Shown one piece after another: positions 1-12,909 of a stretch of 64,000 bases of DNA. The notes under the pieces are model-generated. The model had not been told where the DNA came from. It saw nothing but the letters and a program-made list of their open reading frames with translations, and ran no database searches. Made by a program: the position numbers and the translations under genes. Source of the stretch: Verpa conica (lineage: Eukaryota; Ascomycota; Pezizomycetes; Pezizales; Morchellaceae); contig JAUFSD010000004.1 of assembly GCA_033030425.1 (NCBI GenBank), positions 1,364,001 to 1,428,000 on the forward strand. Direction: 5' to 3'. Every line of letters starts with the position of its first letter. Within the stretch, counting starts at the first letter, position 1.

Positions 1-2263
1 ATGTGTTTGAAGAGATGCTCCAGGGGTTTGTAAATTCAACCTGGGAGTTATTGACAAATCTCGGGCCACAGCCGAAATATGATATTGTGAGTGTTCTGCT
101 AGTTAAAAATTTATCTTTGGTGTCGAGAAAGTGGTGGTGTACTGACATACGAATTACGGATAGTTGGTTAGCAAAGCTTTGCACTTCCTAACTTCTGTTG
201 CGGGATCAAGTAAACATGCACAGAATTTCAGCGCGACAGAAGTTTTAGAGCAGGTGGTGGAAAAGATTATTCTTCCTAACATGGCCCTGAGAACTTCGGA
301 TGAAGAACTATTCGAAGACGACCCAATTGAATTTATCCGACGAGATCTTGAGGGCTCTGATAGTGATACCCGCCGAAGAGCAGCCACTGACTTCCTCCGC
401 CAACTTCTTGAGCAGTTTGACCAAAGTGTCACTCAAGTTGTCTGGAAATACATTACCCACTACCTCCAAGACTACAGCAAATCTCCCAAGGAGAACTGGA
501 GATCAAAAGACACTGCTCTGTACCTTTTCTCTTCTATCGCCGCCAAGGGTTCAACAGAACGCAAGGGTGTGGTTCATACTAACCTTCTCGTTGACGTCGT
601 CGAATTCTTCCAAAGCAACGTTGCAGCAGATCTTGTTGCTCCATTCGAAGAGGTAGAACCAATTCTCAAGGTTGATGCGATCAAGTACTTGTACACCTTC
701 CGGAGTCAGTTGACAAAAGAGCAACTTTCAGATGCATTCCCACTCCTGGCAAAACACCTTGCGTCTCCGAACTATGTCGTTCATACATACACTGCCATTA
801 CTGTAGAAAGGCTCCTTGCGATGACAGCTGATGGGCAACCAGTATTCCAACCAGAGGATCTGAAGCCGTATTCGAAGGATCTCCTGCAGCATCTTTTCAG
901 GCTAATAGAGGCAGGAACAACCCCAGAGAAGATTCAAGAGAATGAATTTTTGATGCGCTGCGTAATGAGGTGTTTGATTGTGACGAAGGATGTCACAGGT
1001 CCAGTTGTGGAGTTTGTCCTAGGGGAGTTGATTAAGATCACTGCGGAGATTGCGAAGAACCCAAGTAATCCCAGATTTATCCATTACCACTTTGAGAGCT
1101 TGGGTGCTATCATCAGGTAAGCCGACTCTTTTGATGCTTAGAATTTAGAGAAGGCATTGTCTTACAACGTACAGATTTGTCGCTCCTCTACAGCCGGAGA
1201 GTCTCGAGAGTGCCCTTCATGACCCCTTCATGAGCATTCTGGGCCTAGATGTCACAGAATTCATCCCCTATGTCTTCCAACTCCTCGCCCTTCTTCTCGA
1301 AAGTAACCCTTCTGCGCCACTTCCCCAACGCTACAAGGACCTCATCACTCCCCTCCTCACCCCCGCCCTCTGGGAGTCTCGTGGAAACGTGCCCGCTCTC
1401 GTTCGGCTCCTCCAAGCTATCATGGCTCGAGGATCAGATCACTTTGTCCAGAATAATCAGGTCTCCCCCATTTTAGGAATCTTCCAAAAGCTCGTCTCAT
1501 CAAAGTTGACTGAAGTACACGCGTTTGAGCTACTTGAAGCTTGCTTCATATACTTCCCACTTTCTTCATTACAGTCATTCTTAAAGGATATCTTTATTAT
1601 CCTCCTCACGCGTCTCAATGGCTCTAAAACCGAAGCTCTCTCACAGAAGTTTGTAAGGCTATTCTACTTCCTCGCCTCCCGCGGCAAGGAAGGCTGCGGC
1701 CCCGATTTTGTCGTAAAGGCAATCGACGTAGTGCAGCCAGGTATCTTTGGACAGCTGTATCAAGCCGTTGTTATACCGGATACACAGAAGCTCCAGAGAC
1801 CTGTTGACCGGAAAATTGCTGTTATTGGTCTGACAAGATTCGTAGCATTTAGCGACGAGCTTGCAAATCGGTATCACAAGTCATGGCCAAGCAGTGTTAT
1901 GGCGCTCTTGAAGCTGCTTGAGATGCCGCCAATGCCGAGTCAAGAGGGTGATAATGCGGCGGAGCTTGTGGATGCAGATATTGATGATTTGAGCTTTGGG
2001 AGTACTTATACCAGGTTGAACACTTGCAAGAAGAGGGTTGTAGATTTGTTCCCGGAGGTTTCAGGAGATTTGAAGAAATGGTGTGGAGCTAGAATTCGAG
2101 AGGGGAGCACAGCTAATGGCGGAAGGGTACGCTCAGTCCATTCTTTCCCTCTATCTATTCTACAGAATACTAACGTTTCTATATGCTACTACAGGTGGAA
2201 GAATGGATTAAAGCAGAATTACCCGATGAGGCTAAGGGTATGCTGCGGAACTATATGCAGTAG
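1..2263 (+). CDS. CSE1: Exportin-2 / importin-alpha re-exporter, 3' part (5' end outside window)
   Basis: C-terminal two thirds of the karyopherin that returns importin-alpha from nucleus to cytoplasm with Ran-GTP. Exons read as 1-86, 164-1116, 1175-2126 and 2195-2263; all three introns are GT-AG and the joins keep frame. The first join gives KYDILVSKALHFL, which matches the conserved CAS/Cse1 block around KYDLLVSNAIQFL. Other family blocks are LPNMALR, EDDPIEFIRRDLEGSD and DTRRRAATDFLR, followed by a long all-helical HEAT-repeat region. The protein ends EAKGMLRNYMQ before TAG at 2261-2263, the usual Cse1 C-terminus. The window opens inside an exon, so the N-terminal importin-beta domain lies upstream. 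No frameshift or in-frame stop seen. Confidence 0.95.
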
Positions 2264-4623
2264 ACAAAAGTTGGGCTGTTTGTCATGAACTATAAAGATA
2301 TCACTATTGATCTCGGAATGAGTACTATGGAGGTGGATGATACTTATAAAAAATTAAAATTAAACCTATTTACCTTTTTTATTATATGGATAAGAAAAAC
2401 TGGAGTATGGATAAAGAAATAAATTTTTCCCGAAAGCGTGTCAACCATCTTAGCTTCACCAACCTCAATTAATTTCTTGCCATTTTTAGTAGAATTGGCT
2501 TTCGGAGGGGTTCATACCTGTAATTGCTGCTGACTAGTAAGAGTTGACCGTGATTAAGATTCCTTCTAAAATCACACGCACACAAACACAACATGGGCTT
2601 AAGTACTCAGGTGCTTACTAATGGTTTGGTGCAAGAATAACCGTAAGATCCACTTACTACATACATGATCCCTTGACCAGTTCTCATCATTGCTATAGCT
2701 GTTTGTTTTTTTATTATAGAACTACCTATGTTATCGGTTTATTATTAGTATCATAATTTTTAAATTATTAGTAAACACCTGAGCGACCTTCCCTAAGGCT
2801 CATCAAGGCAACTTCCATTACCTTAAAAGTTGCACCACCCCTCAGTGGTAACCCTCACCCCCACCCCCAGGTCTACCAACCACCAATCTATCTACTTATC
2901 CGTGTGTTCACCTACCCTTCCATCCCCACCATCGAAGAGCTTTCTACAGATGAAAATGAGTAAGCTAACCCAGGAAATTTTTTCCAGGGAAAACAAGTCA
3001 AGGCGCACACCTCAGACAGCCAATAACAGCATAAATAGATTAAAATATGGCGTGGCTAGTCGTAAGTCTACTTATATACCATAGGTCAAATATATTTGTA
3101 GCCTACTAGGGAGTGTACAGCCCATTGTGAGCTAGGCAAAGTCCCTTGCCCCGCGGTATGTACTTCAAAGATCTCCCAGTAAGCACCGGTCGGGTATAGA
3201 GCTGCTTACTAAATATAACTAAACAGGCTAGATCTTAGAGCTACTCTCGTAAAGAAATTTTCGAGCTCGACTACTGTCGGGTGTACTTGGCTAAATATAT
3301 TTTGTGATACCCTACATTCAACTAAGGTCCATCTCCTAAAGGGCGCCTAAGCTGGGGCTACTAGGCTACTAGGCTACTGGCCCATTATAAATTTTAGAAG
3401 AATAGGAACGGTCTTATAACCTGCAGACTCGGACGCTGGAATAGTAGTTTCAAGGGTATGTTAGTACGAATAACAACATCTGGGTCCTCCTTGGGGGATT
3501 TTTTTACCTGTGGGGATAGTCATGAGTATAGGGTTTCGGATGCTTATACCAGGGTATTAAGACTAGAAGGAAGGAAAGAATAGAATTGTGATAGGTCAAG
3601 ACGGTTTTAATTCGTAAGCGTTATCAAAAAACTAGGGGTCGTAGGTAGTACACCGATATCCATGATATAAATAGGAACCATAAGACTACGATGCCCTAAT
3701 CGTAAATGTTTATGATAAAGTACTAGAAATGACGATTGGACTATATAAGAAATTGTGTGAACCAACATTTGTCGGTGAGAATTATCACCTTGTGAAAACA
3801 GACACCTATTTGTATATATTGAGAAACCGATCTTTCCTATTGTAAACTGCATCCCCTTTCAACCTCCACCTAAAATAGTACTATTATGGTACTTACTCGC
3901 TCCCTCATGCCATTAGTCTAAGTTAGTTACAGAATATACTATTAAACATCAGTATTTTTGGGCCATGAAGTAAAATCGCTCGGGAAAGCTATTAATACAC
4001 GGCTGAATATTTACTATTAACAAATACTATAAGTAAAAGCTATACTAATACTGAAAGACTTGTTGGGATAATAGCTATAAGTATATTTAGGACCTATAGC
4101 TTCTCGTAGAGGAATAGAGTTACATATATCTAGGGAGCTCTAATAAATAGATTTTTAGGCAAATAGGTGTACGATAAATTACCGTGCCCATACACTATAT
4201 ACATGTATAGTGGTACTTGGCACTTGCTACATTTATTTTATAGTAGAATAGTTATACCAAAAAAGAGCGGTAACCGGCAATATATATTTGTTTCCCACTG
4301 GTTACATGTGTAATCGAGTGGTATGGTAATTATTAGTCGAATTTCAGAGGTTGTAACAGTGTAGGTAATAATTAGTAATAATTACAACGCCACCCTTTCA
4401 TGTAGTAGTAGAATTATCTAATATCAATACCCAACTTAGAATAGTCTTTATATAAACTTCTTGTATAGATGATGGTGGGGGCTGCTAGTAAAGGCAGGAA
4501 GGCAGATGTAACTTACAGCGAGTGATACTCTATGCCCGTCGGGTTCTAAATGCTTGGCGCCCCAGAGCCTCCCACTGGCAGCGTCATCCTCCCCCACACC
4601 CCCACCACACCCCGTAAAACACA
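2264..4623. other. Intergenic, AT-rich, no gene recognised
   Basis: About 2.4 kb between the CSE1 stop and the next start codon. Open frames are short and have no recognisable family. The stretch is AT-rich with many TA steps (especially 3,900-4,450), compatible with old, decayed repeat DNA, but I saw no terminal repeats or transposase remnant. Confidence 0.5.
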
Positions 4624-5787
4624 ATGCTGCCCTCACCCCTCCGGCTCACATTCCTATACCCGCCGCTACGACATCTGTACCCACGGGCAACCCCCACTGT
4701 AGTAAGAAGATACAGACACGGCACAGCAGTTGAACCAATCCCAAGTGACACCACCGCTGTAGTAAAGGAGGAAGCCCGCACTACTACCGAAGATGTTACT
4801 AGAGTAGTGGAAAAGGAGAAGGGTGAGGAGAAAGAAAAAAACCCACCCCCATCTCCACCTTCTCCACCACCTCCATCACCTCCATCACCTCCACCTCCGC
4901 CGCCTCCACCTCCAGTGTCACCACTGGCCCCCGGTGAGTGGGTGCACCATTTCGATACCTATAGTCTCGCAAAAAGCCTACAGAGCTCTGGCTTCAAGGG
5001 TGGACAGAGCGTGACAATAATGAAAGGTATTCGTGGATTGTTGGCTGAGAACCTTGAGGTTGCGAAGGAGAATCTAGTTAGTAAAAGTAATGTTGAGAAT
5101 GTATATTGTCTACCTCCTCCCCTCAAACAAGAGATCATTTAGCTGAATAATTATAGGAATCTTACCTGTTCCATGCAGCATGCAGCGAACTTAGGAACGA
5201 GATACAGTATACACGAAAGACACAGATTGATAATCTCCGAGCTGATGGAGCGGCGATACAGCAGGACTATGATTTGTTGAATCAGAGGTTTTTAGAGGAT
5301 ATGATGAGTCTAAAGGATGAGTTAAATGGACTTTTTAACGACCGGAAGATGGTCACGAGGGCTGAGCAAAGGGCAATGGAGAATAAGGCTTGTTTTATCT
5401 ATATTTGTGGGTATTTGAGACCGTGCTAATGGTTTGTAGATACAAGAGTTAAATTATAAAATTACTGTGTTGATTAATTCGGATTTGAGGAGCGAGATTG
5501 AGAAATTGAGGTGGACTACTACGAGAAGAGGACTTATTGCGATTGCAGCCCTTGCTAGTGGGTTTTCCTCCTTATTATTTGGCCTTTGTGATGGTAAGCT
5601 GACGGGTGTAGTTTTTGTTGTCACATCGATACGCTTGAGCAAGGGTAAAAATGATAAAAAAGGTAAGAAGAGTAAAGGTGATGAAGGGGCGAAGGATGAT
5701 ACCCATGACTTTGAGAGTAGGCTACCAGCTGAAGGATTGGCCGAAGGTCTTGTAAACTCGGGTGCGAGCTTTGTTTCACTAGGTTAA
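4624..5787 (+). CDS. Mitochondrial coiled-coil inner-membrane protein, DUF1640 / CCDC90 (FMP32, MCUR1-like) family
   Basis: Three exons, 4624-5100, 5157-5387 and 5440-5787, give 351 residues. Order: an Arg-rich N-terminus without early acidic residues (likely mitochondrial presequence), an acidic linker, a Pro/Ser run at about residues 74-98, then the DUF1640 core: FDTYSLAKSLQSSGF, LLAENLEVAKENLVSKSNVE, FHAACSELRNEIQ, a long coiled coil with FNDRKM and IQELNYKITV, and one hydrophobic segment GLIAIAALASGFSSLLFGL. The family includes yeast Fmp32 (linked to cytochrome oxidase assembly) and animal MCUR1. The second intron (5388-5439) starts GC rather than GT; no GT donor nearby keeps the frame. 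The C-terminus continues about 50 charged residues past the membrane segment, longer than usual. Family assignment is firm; the molecular role is not. Confidence 0.9.
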
Positions 5788-7752
5788 AAGTACTTAGGTT
5801 TAGATATGTAGAATTGCGGTAAAAGAGCTAAGAATTCTTTAAAGGGGTACTGACCATCATCAAGAGACCCTAAGACCTGTTATCTTCAGCTTCCTTGGCT
5901 GTAAAATCAGGGATCTGCCTGACGTGATACCCCTCCACTACATCCCAGTCCAAGAAAAACTATGGCTAGAAAATAGGTGGATAATATACAAAATGCTAAA
6001 TTACCTTTTACCTTATGTATTTCTGCCATTTTTTTTATTTATTTGTGGATTGGTGTTTAAAGTAAGCCTCGATATAAGGTTCTCTTGCCATATAGATGAG
6101 CGGTTTGCGGTGTCAGCAATAAATATCCTGCTTGCCCAAGAATGCCGCTGGCCAGCGAAAAACGGTAAACAGAAATCAAATATCTTCTACTGAATCTTAA
6201 TTCTCGCTGCTCTAAGTTCCAATATTCACCCTAAGAGACTGTAAAGTATAAATTTTTCCCAGAAGCCTACATTAAATATCCACCGACCCCGTTTGTCCAG
6301 GGTTGTCTTTGTTGATAAATAGACATCACTAGCCATAAGTATCAAAATAGATCTTACCCAAAGACTTTGTCAGAGGTAAATAGACTAATAACATGTGGTT
6401 GAACATAACCTTCTGCTGTAATATGATTCACTAAGTACAAATCTCTGGCTTACCACTTTCGTCCGATGTCTTTTCAGTATCTAGATACCAGTCTATTACT
6501 TGACTATAATGTGTTCGATAGTTCTTTTGATTGTATCATTTTCGAGAGGGTTTAGAGAATCTTAAGATTCTTTTTCGAATCTACAGAATGTATGAATTCA
6601 CACTTAGCTGATATGTGACTAGTTTTCGAGATTTAGAATTAGCAACAGATACAAATAAGACCATGACAGGAGTCCATATAGCTTACAATATCATATAGCT
6701 TGGGTGGCTCGGATTAAGGAAGAAATCTTGTTTCCTTATCTCTCCTTAGTTCAACTCTTATGGCCCTGATTTTTTAGGTAGAGTTTCCCCACTCCTATAC
6801 GGCTACTACGTATCACCGTATAGAAAGCTATAGATATGAGCTATGCACGAGGCTAACTTGCACGTATGTCTCAAAACCACCCCTAAATAAGTGGGATATG
6901 TGCTTTCTGTTTTGCGGGATGTCAGGGCTTCTAGCGTCCATAGAGATTAAGGGTTGGCTAAATACTTTGCGGTTTATATGCAACGCATAGAACCTGGATA
7001 TAGTACCCAGTTCTCTTAGGGGAACTTGTGCGTGCATGTTACGCTATGAGATACAAGATGGGTCTAGAGATTACTAATTAGTAGAGTTTAAGAGAGAATA
7101 TATGCAGATGGGATGAGAGCACTTGTCGGTAATGCATGTGTGTGATATAACGAGTTCTTGATGCTGGTGCTACTCGTCGGTTAGCGGTAGTAATGGCAAT
7201 AGTCGGTAGAGCATGTATAATACCTCTCATTTTGGATTACTGATGTTGGTAGGGGGGGGCGTGAGAGCAATAGTCAGTGATGTTGGGTCGCGGGAGACAA
7301 AGTAAAGTGAAAGTCAATCGGTGTTGCCAAGATATTTTTTTAAAAAAGGACACTTTATGTTAATTTTAAAGACAAATAGAATACTCTTGTTTATTCGTAT
7401 AAATTATTTTACTTGTAGATCAATCAAATGCTGTTAGATGGAGAGAAACCCAAGTATCAATGATCACGGCCCGCATTCCACATACGCCACACGCAGCCAC
7501 ACAGTAATCATCAACCGCCACACATTGTGCCTCGGCTGCTCGGTACCATACTTTACCCGTGGCATTGTGAAGCTTCCCCGGATTCTATCAAAAAACCCCG
7601 ACGCTTTACCGGTGGATTGGCTACTTAGTCTTCCCCACAATCCTCCGTTCCCGCTTTCCCTCTCCCATAGCTAGAAGTCCACCGGAGAACTTAGAACGTC
7701 AGGCTGAACTGAAAAAGATAACGAGTATACTATACGCATCACATCGCCAGCC
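5788..7752. other. Intergenic, no gene recognised
   Basis: About 2 kb between two plus-strand genes. Only short frames without family features. A frame of 78 codons at 7438-7674 lies upstream of the isomerase gene but is separated from it by stops and has no recognisable content. Confidence 0.45.
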
Positions 7753-8842
7753 ATGTCTGAACCGATTCTCCTCGAAGTCAAGAAGGTGGTCTCCCGCCCA
7801 TAGCACAAAAGTAACAACAGCTAATACAATACCGCTGCGTAGAATGTCGCGCTCATAACCCTTAACCAACCCAAGAAACTAAATGCCCTATCAGGACTTC
7901 ACTACTATAATCTTGCTCAAATGCTCCGGAAGATCGCAGATATGCCAGAGGTCACTGTAACAGTGCTCACCGGAACGGGAAGATACTTTTCAGCGTATGA
8001 CTACCCGCATTGATGTGCTGAAAGCCAATTGACAATTTATACAGCGGTGCCGACGTCTCCTCAAGTAGAGGGGGTCCTACAGATGACGAAGACGAAAGGA
8101 AGTTCTGGCTCCGACAATGTAACTTACTCCCCCGTGAACCCTTCTTCCTCCCCTCACACCACCACATTAACACTGCTGACCCCCTTGCAACGTGTAGTCG
8201 CGGCAAACAACATCGAGGTTACAAAAGCCTTTTACGAGCACCCCAAGATCCTCGTCGGCGCGCTCAACGGCCCTGCAGTGGGTCTCTCTGCTGCACTTCT
8301 TGGAGCTTGCGATTTCATCTAGTACCTCTCCCCCTCTATAAAACTGGTAACAAACTCACTAACAAACCACAGTGCAACCGAAAAAACCTTCATCCTAACC
8401 CCATTCACGTCCCTCGGCCTCGTTGCCGAGGGCGGAAGCAGCTACATGTTTGTGCGGCGCCTCGGATTCGCAAAAGCCAGCGAAGCACTAATCTTATCCA
8501 AACGCATCACCGCACCGGAGCTAGTGGAGTGTGGGTTTATAAACAAAGTTTTCCCTGTAGAGGGTTTTAAGGAACGGGTATTGGAGTTTGTAGATGACGT
8601 GATGGGTGATCACTTGAACCATGGGAGTATGTTGGGTGTGAAGAAGCTCATGAGGCAGGCGTTCCAGGATGATATTGAGAAGACTGGTATAAGGGAGGCG
8701 TTTTTCGGGCTAGAGAGGTTTATTAACGGATATCCGCAAAGGGAGTTTGTGAGTTTTGAATTTCGAGTTTCCCTAGAGTTATGTTTTGCTAACTTGGATA
8801 TAGGCTCGTATTGCGTCTGGAGAGAAGAAACATAAGTTGTAG
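7753..8842 (+). CDS. Peroxisomal delta3,delta2-enoyl-CoA isomerase (enoyl-CoA hydratase/isomerase family)
   Basis: Six exons: 7753-7785, 7843-7994, 8045-8118, 8198-8321, 8373-8748 and 8804-8842; 265 residues, typical for Eci1/Dci1-type enzymes. Crotonase-fold blocks in order: VALITLNQPKKLNALS, TGTGRYFSAGADVS (first oxyanion-hole loop), NGPAVGLSAALLGACDF (second loop), and TSLGLVAEGGSS, where the Glu at about residue 147 matches the catalytic acid of yeast Eci1. The last exon ends GEKKHKL-stop, an HKL tripeptide that fits a PTS1 peroxisomal signal. Expected role: shifts 3-enoyl-CoA to trans-2-enoyl-CoA in beta-oxidation of unsaturated fatty acids. The short coding exons mean the gene is largely invisible to simple ORF scanning. 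The ATG at 7753 is the only start that feeds the first donor in frame. Confidence 0.9.
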
Positions 8843-11800
8843 ATGTATTTAGTGCTTATACTTGTAGGATATGCGTCTATGTTTTTATTCAGTATTGTAG
8901 TATTAGATTCTCTTTGCTACCCGGAGCCTCCGAAAAAATCGATATTTGATGCCCTTTGAAACTATCAATCTGACAGGTGGCGAAAAGACTCTCGATGAGT
9001 TTACTCAGATAAAGCTAGTGACTAAGAACTATATGTCTATATATACCAGTGTTAAAAAAAATCATTAGTTACAAAATTTATATCTAATAGAATAACTCTA
9101 GTGAAAATTACTATAATCTAAGGGTGCATGAAGCTGGGTTATAATCAATTAACCATATAAGCTGGGGATTTATTTATGGTTAATTCATTCATTCATTCAG
9201 CCTGGAAATTTAAATCCGAGTGATTTTGAGTGCTTGAAAAGGCCGGCTCGTGGAATGCTCCGTCGGATAAAGAATATCGAGTGATATATCATGAATATAA
9301 AATTACGAAAGATGAATGAATGAAGTAATAATAAATTATAAAATATTTTCAAATTAGCACATGGCCCATAGAGTGGAAATTGGTGTCGAGATTATGAGAT
9401 AAATTCCTACATTATTGAATAATATGACAGGTCTCCTTAGGTGAATGTATTACATGTAGTTGTAAAGAAACCATATAACTTAACATAACCTACTAGAACC
9501 TAGTCCTATTTCTAGGAATTTTTTCTACCATTAAGTTCTATTCTGAATATATGTTCCATCTCAAGATTCCATACTCTGCGGTATTCCCCTAAACTATAGT
9601 AATTATAATTACGTAGTGCTATCTCATCTTCATATAAAACTCTTACGTTTTTTTTAAAAAAAAACACCGCTATAAAACCGCCCCTTAAATTTCCTACCAT
9701 ACTAACCTAGTTCTCTCTTCGCTTCTCAAAATAAACACCCCCTTCAATCTTCTAATCCCAAATCCCATAATTTTCCCCCTTCAAAGTAAAGGCCCCCTCC
9801 AGTCTGTATACGAGCTGCAACTAATTAACCGGCCCATGACCCTAAAAGATCAAAACACCTCAACTAACATGCCCCACAGTTTCAAAGTGGGCCCACTCGT
9901 AAGCTAACCCCACCTCACCTCGCTACGAGGTCTTAGCTGCAGCTTAAAAAAGAAATGTTAAACAAAAGATAGAAGGGACATTTTAACTCCCCGGAGGCGG
10001 ATAGAGAGGCAAATGTTGACGTGAGAGGTAAGCCGAGTAATCCAAGGAATGGGGAAGCATATGTACATCTAGTAGGCAGCTACCAACCAGGGGGGTTATC
10101 TTACTGCTATCTAGTTACTGCTCACTCGTATCGATGCTTCAACGCAAGGAAATTTCAAAAAGTGGTATAGTACAGTACTAAAGCAGGATGTGAGGGTTCT
10201 ACCGCAGATCCGGAGCCAAGACTAGATGACTGCGCCCCATTACGCGGCGATCGGAAATAGATGTCCACTCGTAACTCCGCTACTGGCCCACACACAAAGC
10301 AAATTCAGATGGAAGGGCCCCCGCTTCATTGTGATATATCTTGGTGTACAGTTGCACCTCGCTATAAGAAACGCCAAAAACTCAGCCGATTTCGTTTCTT
10401 ATAGCAAGTTTTCCAAAGATATCCCTTATAGCAAGGGTAAATTTGGTGTAGAAAAATCAGAATTGATCTGGAAAAAGTTTCTTACAGCAAGATTTTTCTT
10501 ATAACAAGGTTTCTTATAGCGAGGTGTGACTGTATACGCAAACCGGATGCTACGCAGGAGCCGGAAAGGTTAGTATTATGTTCAATGGAGATGTCCGCGA
10601 TTCATGCAGCTATGGATAATGGTCACGAGTAAAACATAAGATACCTCTGCGGTATTTTGTAGATGCTGGATATAGGGGTGATTAGAGAGGTATAGTTTGA
10701 TGCACCCTCGGGGGGAGCTATCAGAAAAAAGTGGATCTGTTGATACAGAACGAAGCTAGGGGGTGAGGGACTGGAGGAGTAACTTTCTAATTGAGAGAAA
10801 TGACTGGGGGTTAAAATGTCAAGACTTTAATATGTTTTTAACCTTCCAGGGCTTTGATGTGTCGTGCTTACTTATTCTTTCATAAATATATCTGACTTAA
10901 ATTCAGCATCTCATGCCTCATTAACACCGCATACTTGATTTCTAATAAGTATCTCTTCTGTATCTTTGGTAGACCATCTACGAAGGTTTTAGACAACGGA
11001 AATGACCATAATAACAGCAGGGGTTTGATTAAATTATGAATTACAAGTCTGAGTCTCCTTTGAGGCTTCGTTGTGTGTCATAGCTCTCTGTTTATGGTTG
11101 CATCATGAATTTTGGTAGAGCTACAACTTGTAGTGTTGCCACAATTTCAGTCTGAGCTACGAGTTAATGGACACCTTAGTTATATTGACAATAAACGAAG
11201 TAGGCCCTTAGCACTGGCCTGATGGTAACATATTGGGCACTATTCACTTAATGTTTCATCTATACTTAATTCAAAAAGAGCTGAAAATAATGTATTTCTA
11301 CCTGTTTCAAACACTCCTGCTATACATATTATATCTGTGATACCCTCGTACACACAAGGTTATGAAATCTACAGCTTTCTTACTACTCAAACATAAGAAA
11401 CGAAGCAGTCAAGGAATAAACCCAAAAATTCTATCGTAGTAATCACCAAGGGCAAAATATCACTAATTGTTGGTCCGAGTAATACAGAATGTTATTTAAC
11501 AAGACGCTATTTACAAATACCATCCTAAACAGCTACAACCCCTAGGAAATATGTTCAAGTTGAGTGATGCGATTATACCTCCAGCTGGCTATCATCAGCT
11601 GGGGCTAAAGCTCTCAAGTCACAAACCCTATGTTTCACCATGATCTACTCCAGAGTAAGATTCCTAAACTATCTGAATCACATTTGATGATTCGGTTCTA
11701 GTAGGGTCTAATCTAGTTCCTTCGAACTAGTCACCCTAGGCTATGCTCTTTTTTACACTCAGAGAGTTCTCCCAGTGGTAGAAACTAGCAAATAACTTAA

Positions 11801-12527
11801 GTAACGCCGAAAACAGGTGATATGTTCCAATGAAGCATAAAAATGCTGGATAATGCGGAATTTGTTGTCAACTCGTTTAAAACTTGGCCACCCAATAAGA
11901 CCACATCTACCATAGATGTTACATTATTCATATGCAACAAAAAGAACCTGGGAGCAAATCAATCAACTAAATTCTGATTAATGATACACAATATGTGAAC
12001 CAGCGCACGTTAATCATACCGGCTATAAGTGATATCGAGGGGGTGAATCACCCGCTGTAATGTAAACTGCGCCTTCTTGGTCACTAATGTTGTACCAGGT
12101 GATACACTTGCAACTAGGGATGCACCCCGATCTACGTAGAGGAAATGATTTGTTTTCGTGATACTGTGCGGCAAGGGATCTGACGTTTGGTTGTTTCACA
12201 AGCAATTGTGTTACCCTACCCTCGGGAGTGATTACCGAACAAAGCACGAGAGCTGTGGGTCCTTCGGATTCCGGGAAAGGAAAGGGGAAAAAAAAGGGTC
12301 CGGAGCTCTTTTCTTAACCTCCTTTGTCTAGCAATCGTCGACCACTCCCCAGAGAACCCCTCTCGTTTTTCCCTATCTCAAGTTCACTTGTTGGTTCCTC
12401 AAAACAAGCTTCTCGCATTCCTTATCAGCGTTGTGTACTTCAGTCGGCGGCCCCTTTACCGTTCCCAACCTCAACCCCGAGTCGCGCTTTGTTTAGAACC
12501 CAAGACAAAAGCGTTATAATACAAATA
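8843..12527. other. Intergenic, contains one MITE
   Basis: About 3.7 kb. Apart from the miniature transposon at 10349-10532 I see no gene. It is AT-rich, with short tetranucleotide runs of ATTC and GAAT near 9,185-9,200 and 9,310-9,325. No tRNA-like fold recognised. Confidence 0.45.
10349..10532. mobile_element. pogo/Tigger-type MITE, copy 1 (184 bp)
   Basis: The ends are inverted copies: left CAGTTGCACCTCGCTATAAG, right the complement of CAGTCACACCTCGCTATAAG, flanked on both sides by TA (10347-10348 and 10533-10534). A CAGT start and a TA target duplication are typical of the pogo/Fot1 branch of Tc1/mariner elements. There is no room for a transposase, so it is non-autonomous. The inside repeats a TIR-like motif (CTTATAGCAAG and variants) at about 10399, 10429, 10482, 10498 and 10512. 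A second, shorter copy lies at 34975-35116 in the opposite orientation. Confidence 0.85.
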
Positions 12528-12909
12528 ATGGCTTCATCGCTTATCAAACTCCTCCAGCGCAAGCGGTATCAGTACGAAGTCACATTCTCGCTGTACATGC
12601 TTACGCCTACAGAGAAGATCATCTTTAGTACGCGTCTCCCCCCTCATATACAAATAAACAGTTCTCTCTGAGAAATAGGGGATCACTATTGCATATATGT
12701 TTATCCGCCACAATCATATTGTACTAACAATTTCACTCCTACTAGATTCATTTCTCTTCATTTTCCTCTCGATGCTTATTCTTGCCGCGTCACTTTACCT
12801 TCCCCACCACGTCCACACTATCGCCTCCAGGGCTTGGTTCTACTATGCTGGGGACGAGGACATGCTCTCCGCGCCGATGCAACACGGCACAGTACATCCA
12901 GAGCTATGA
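12528..12909 (+). CDS. Small subunit of serine palmitoyltransferase (ssSPT/SPTSS-like membrane protein)
   Basis: Two exons, 12528-12627 and 12746-12909, give 87 residues. The join restores an Asn codon in TEKIIFNSFLFIFLS. The protein reads KRYQYEVTFSLYMLTPTEK, then one membrane segment (FLFIFLSMLILAASLYLP), then HHVHTIASRAWFYYAGDED. This matches the animal ssSPT plan: Tyr-rich YQY, ALYMLEPWE, FNS, a single helix and a PQHI-type motif. Such subunits bind the LCB1-LCB2 heterodimer in the ER and stimulate and tune the first step of sphingolipid synthesis; this is family knowledge. The ATG at 12528 sits 10 codons before the family block. Identity rests on motif recognition in a very short protein. 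Confidence 0.8.

Noticed and set aside
9184..9340. ATTC repeats followed 120 bp later by GAAT repeats, resembling terminal inverted repeats
   Set aside because: The match is only the simple tetranucleotide; sequence next to it does not pair, so this is better read as two microsatellites.
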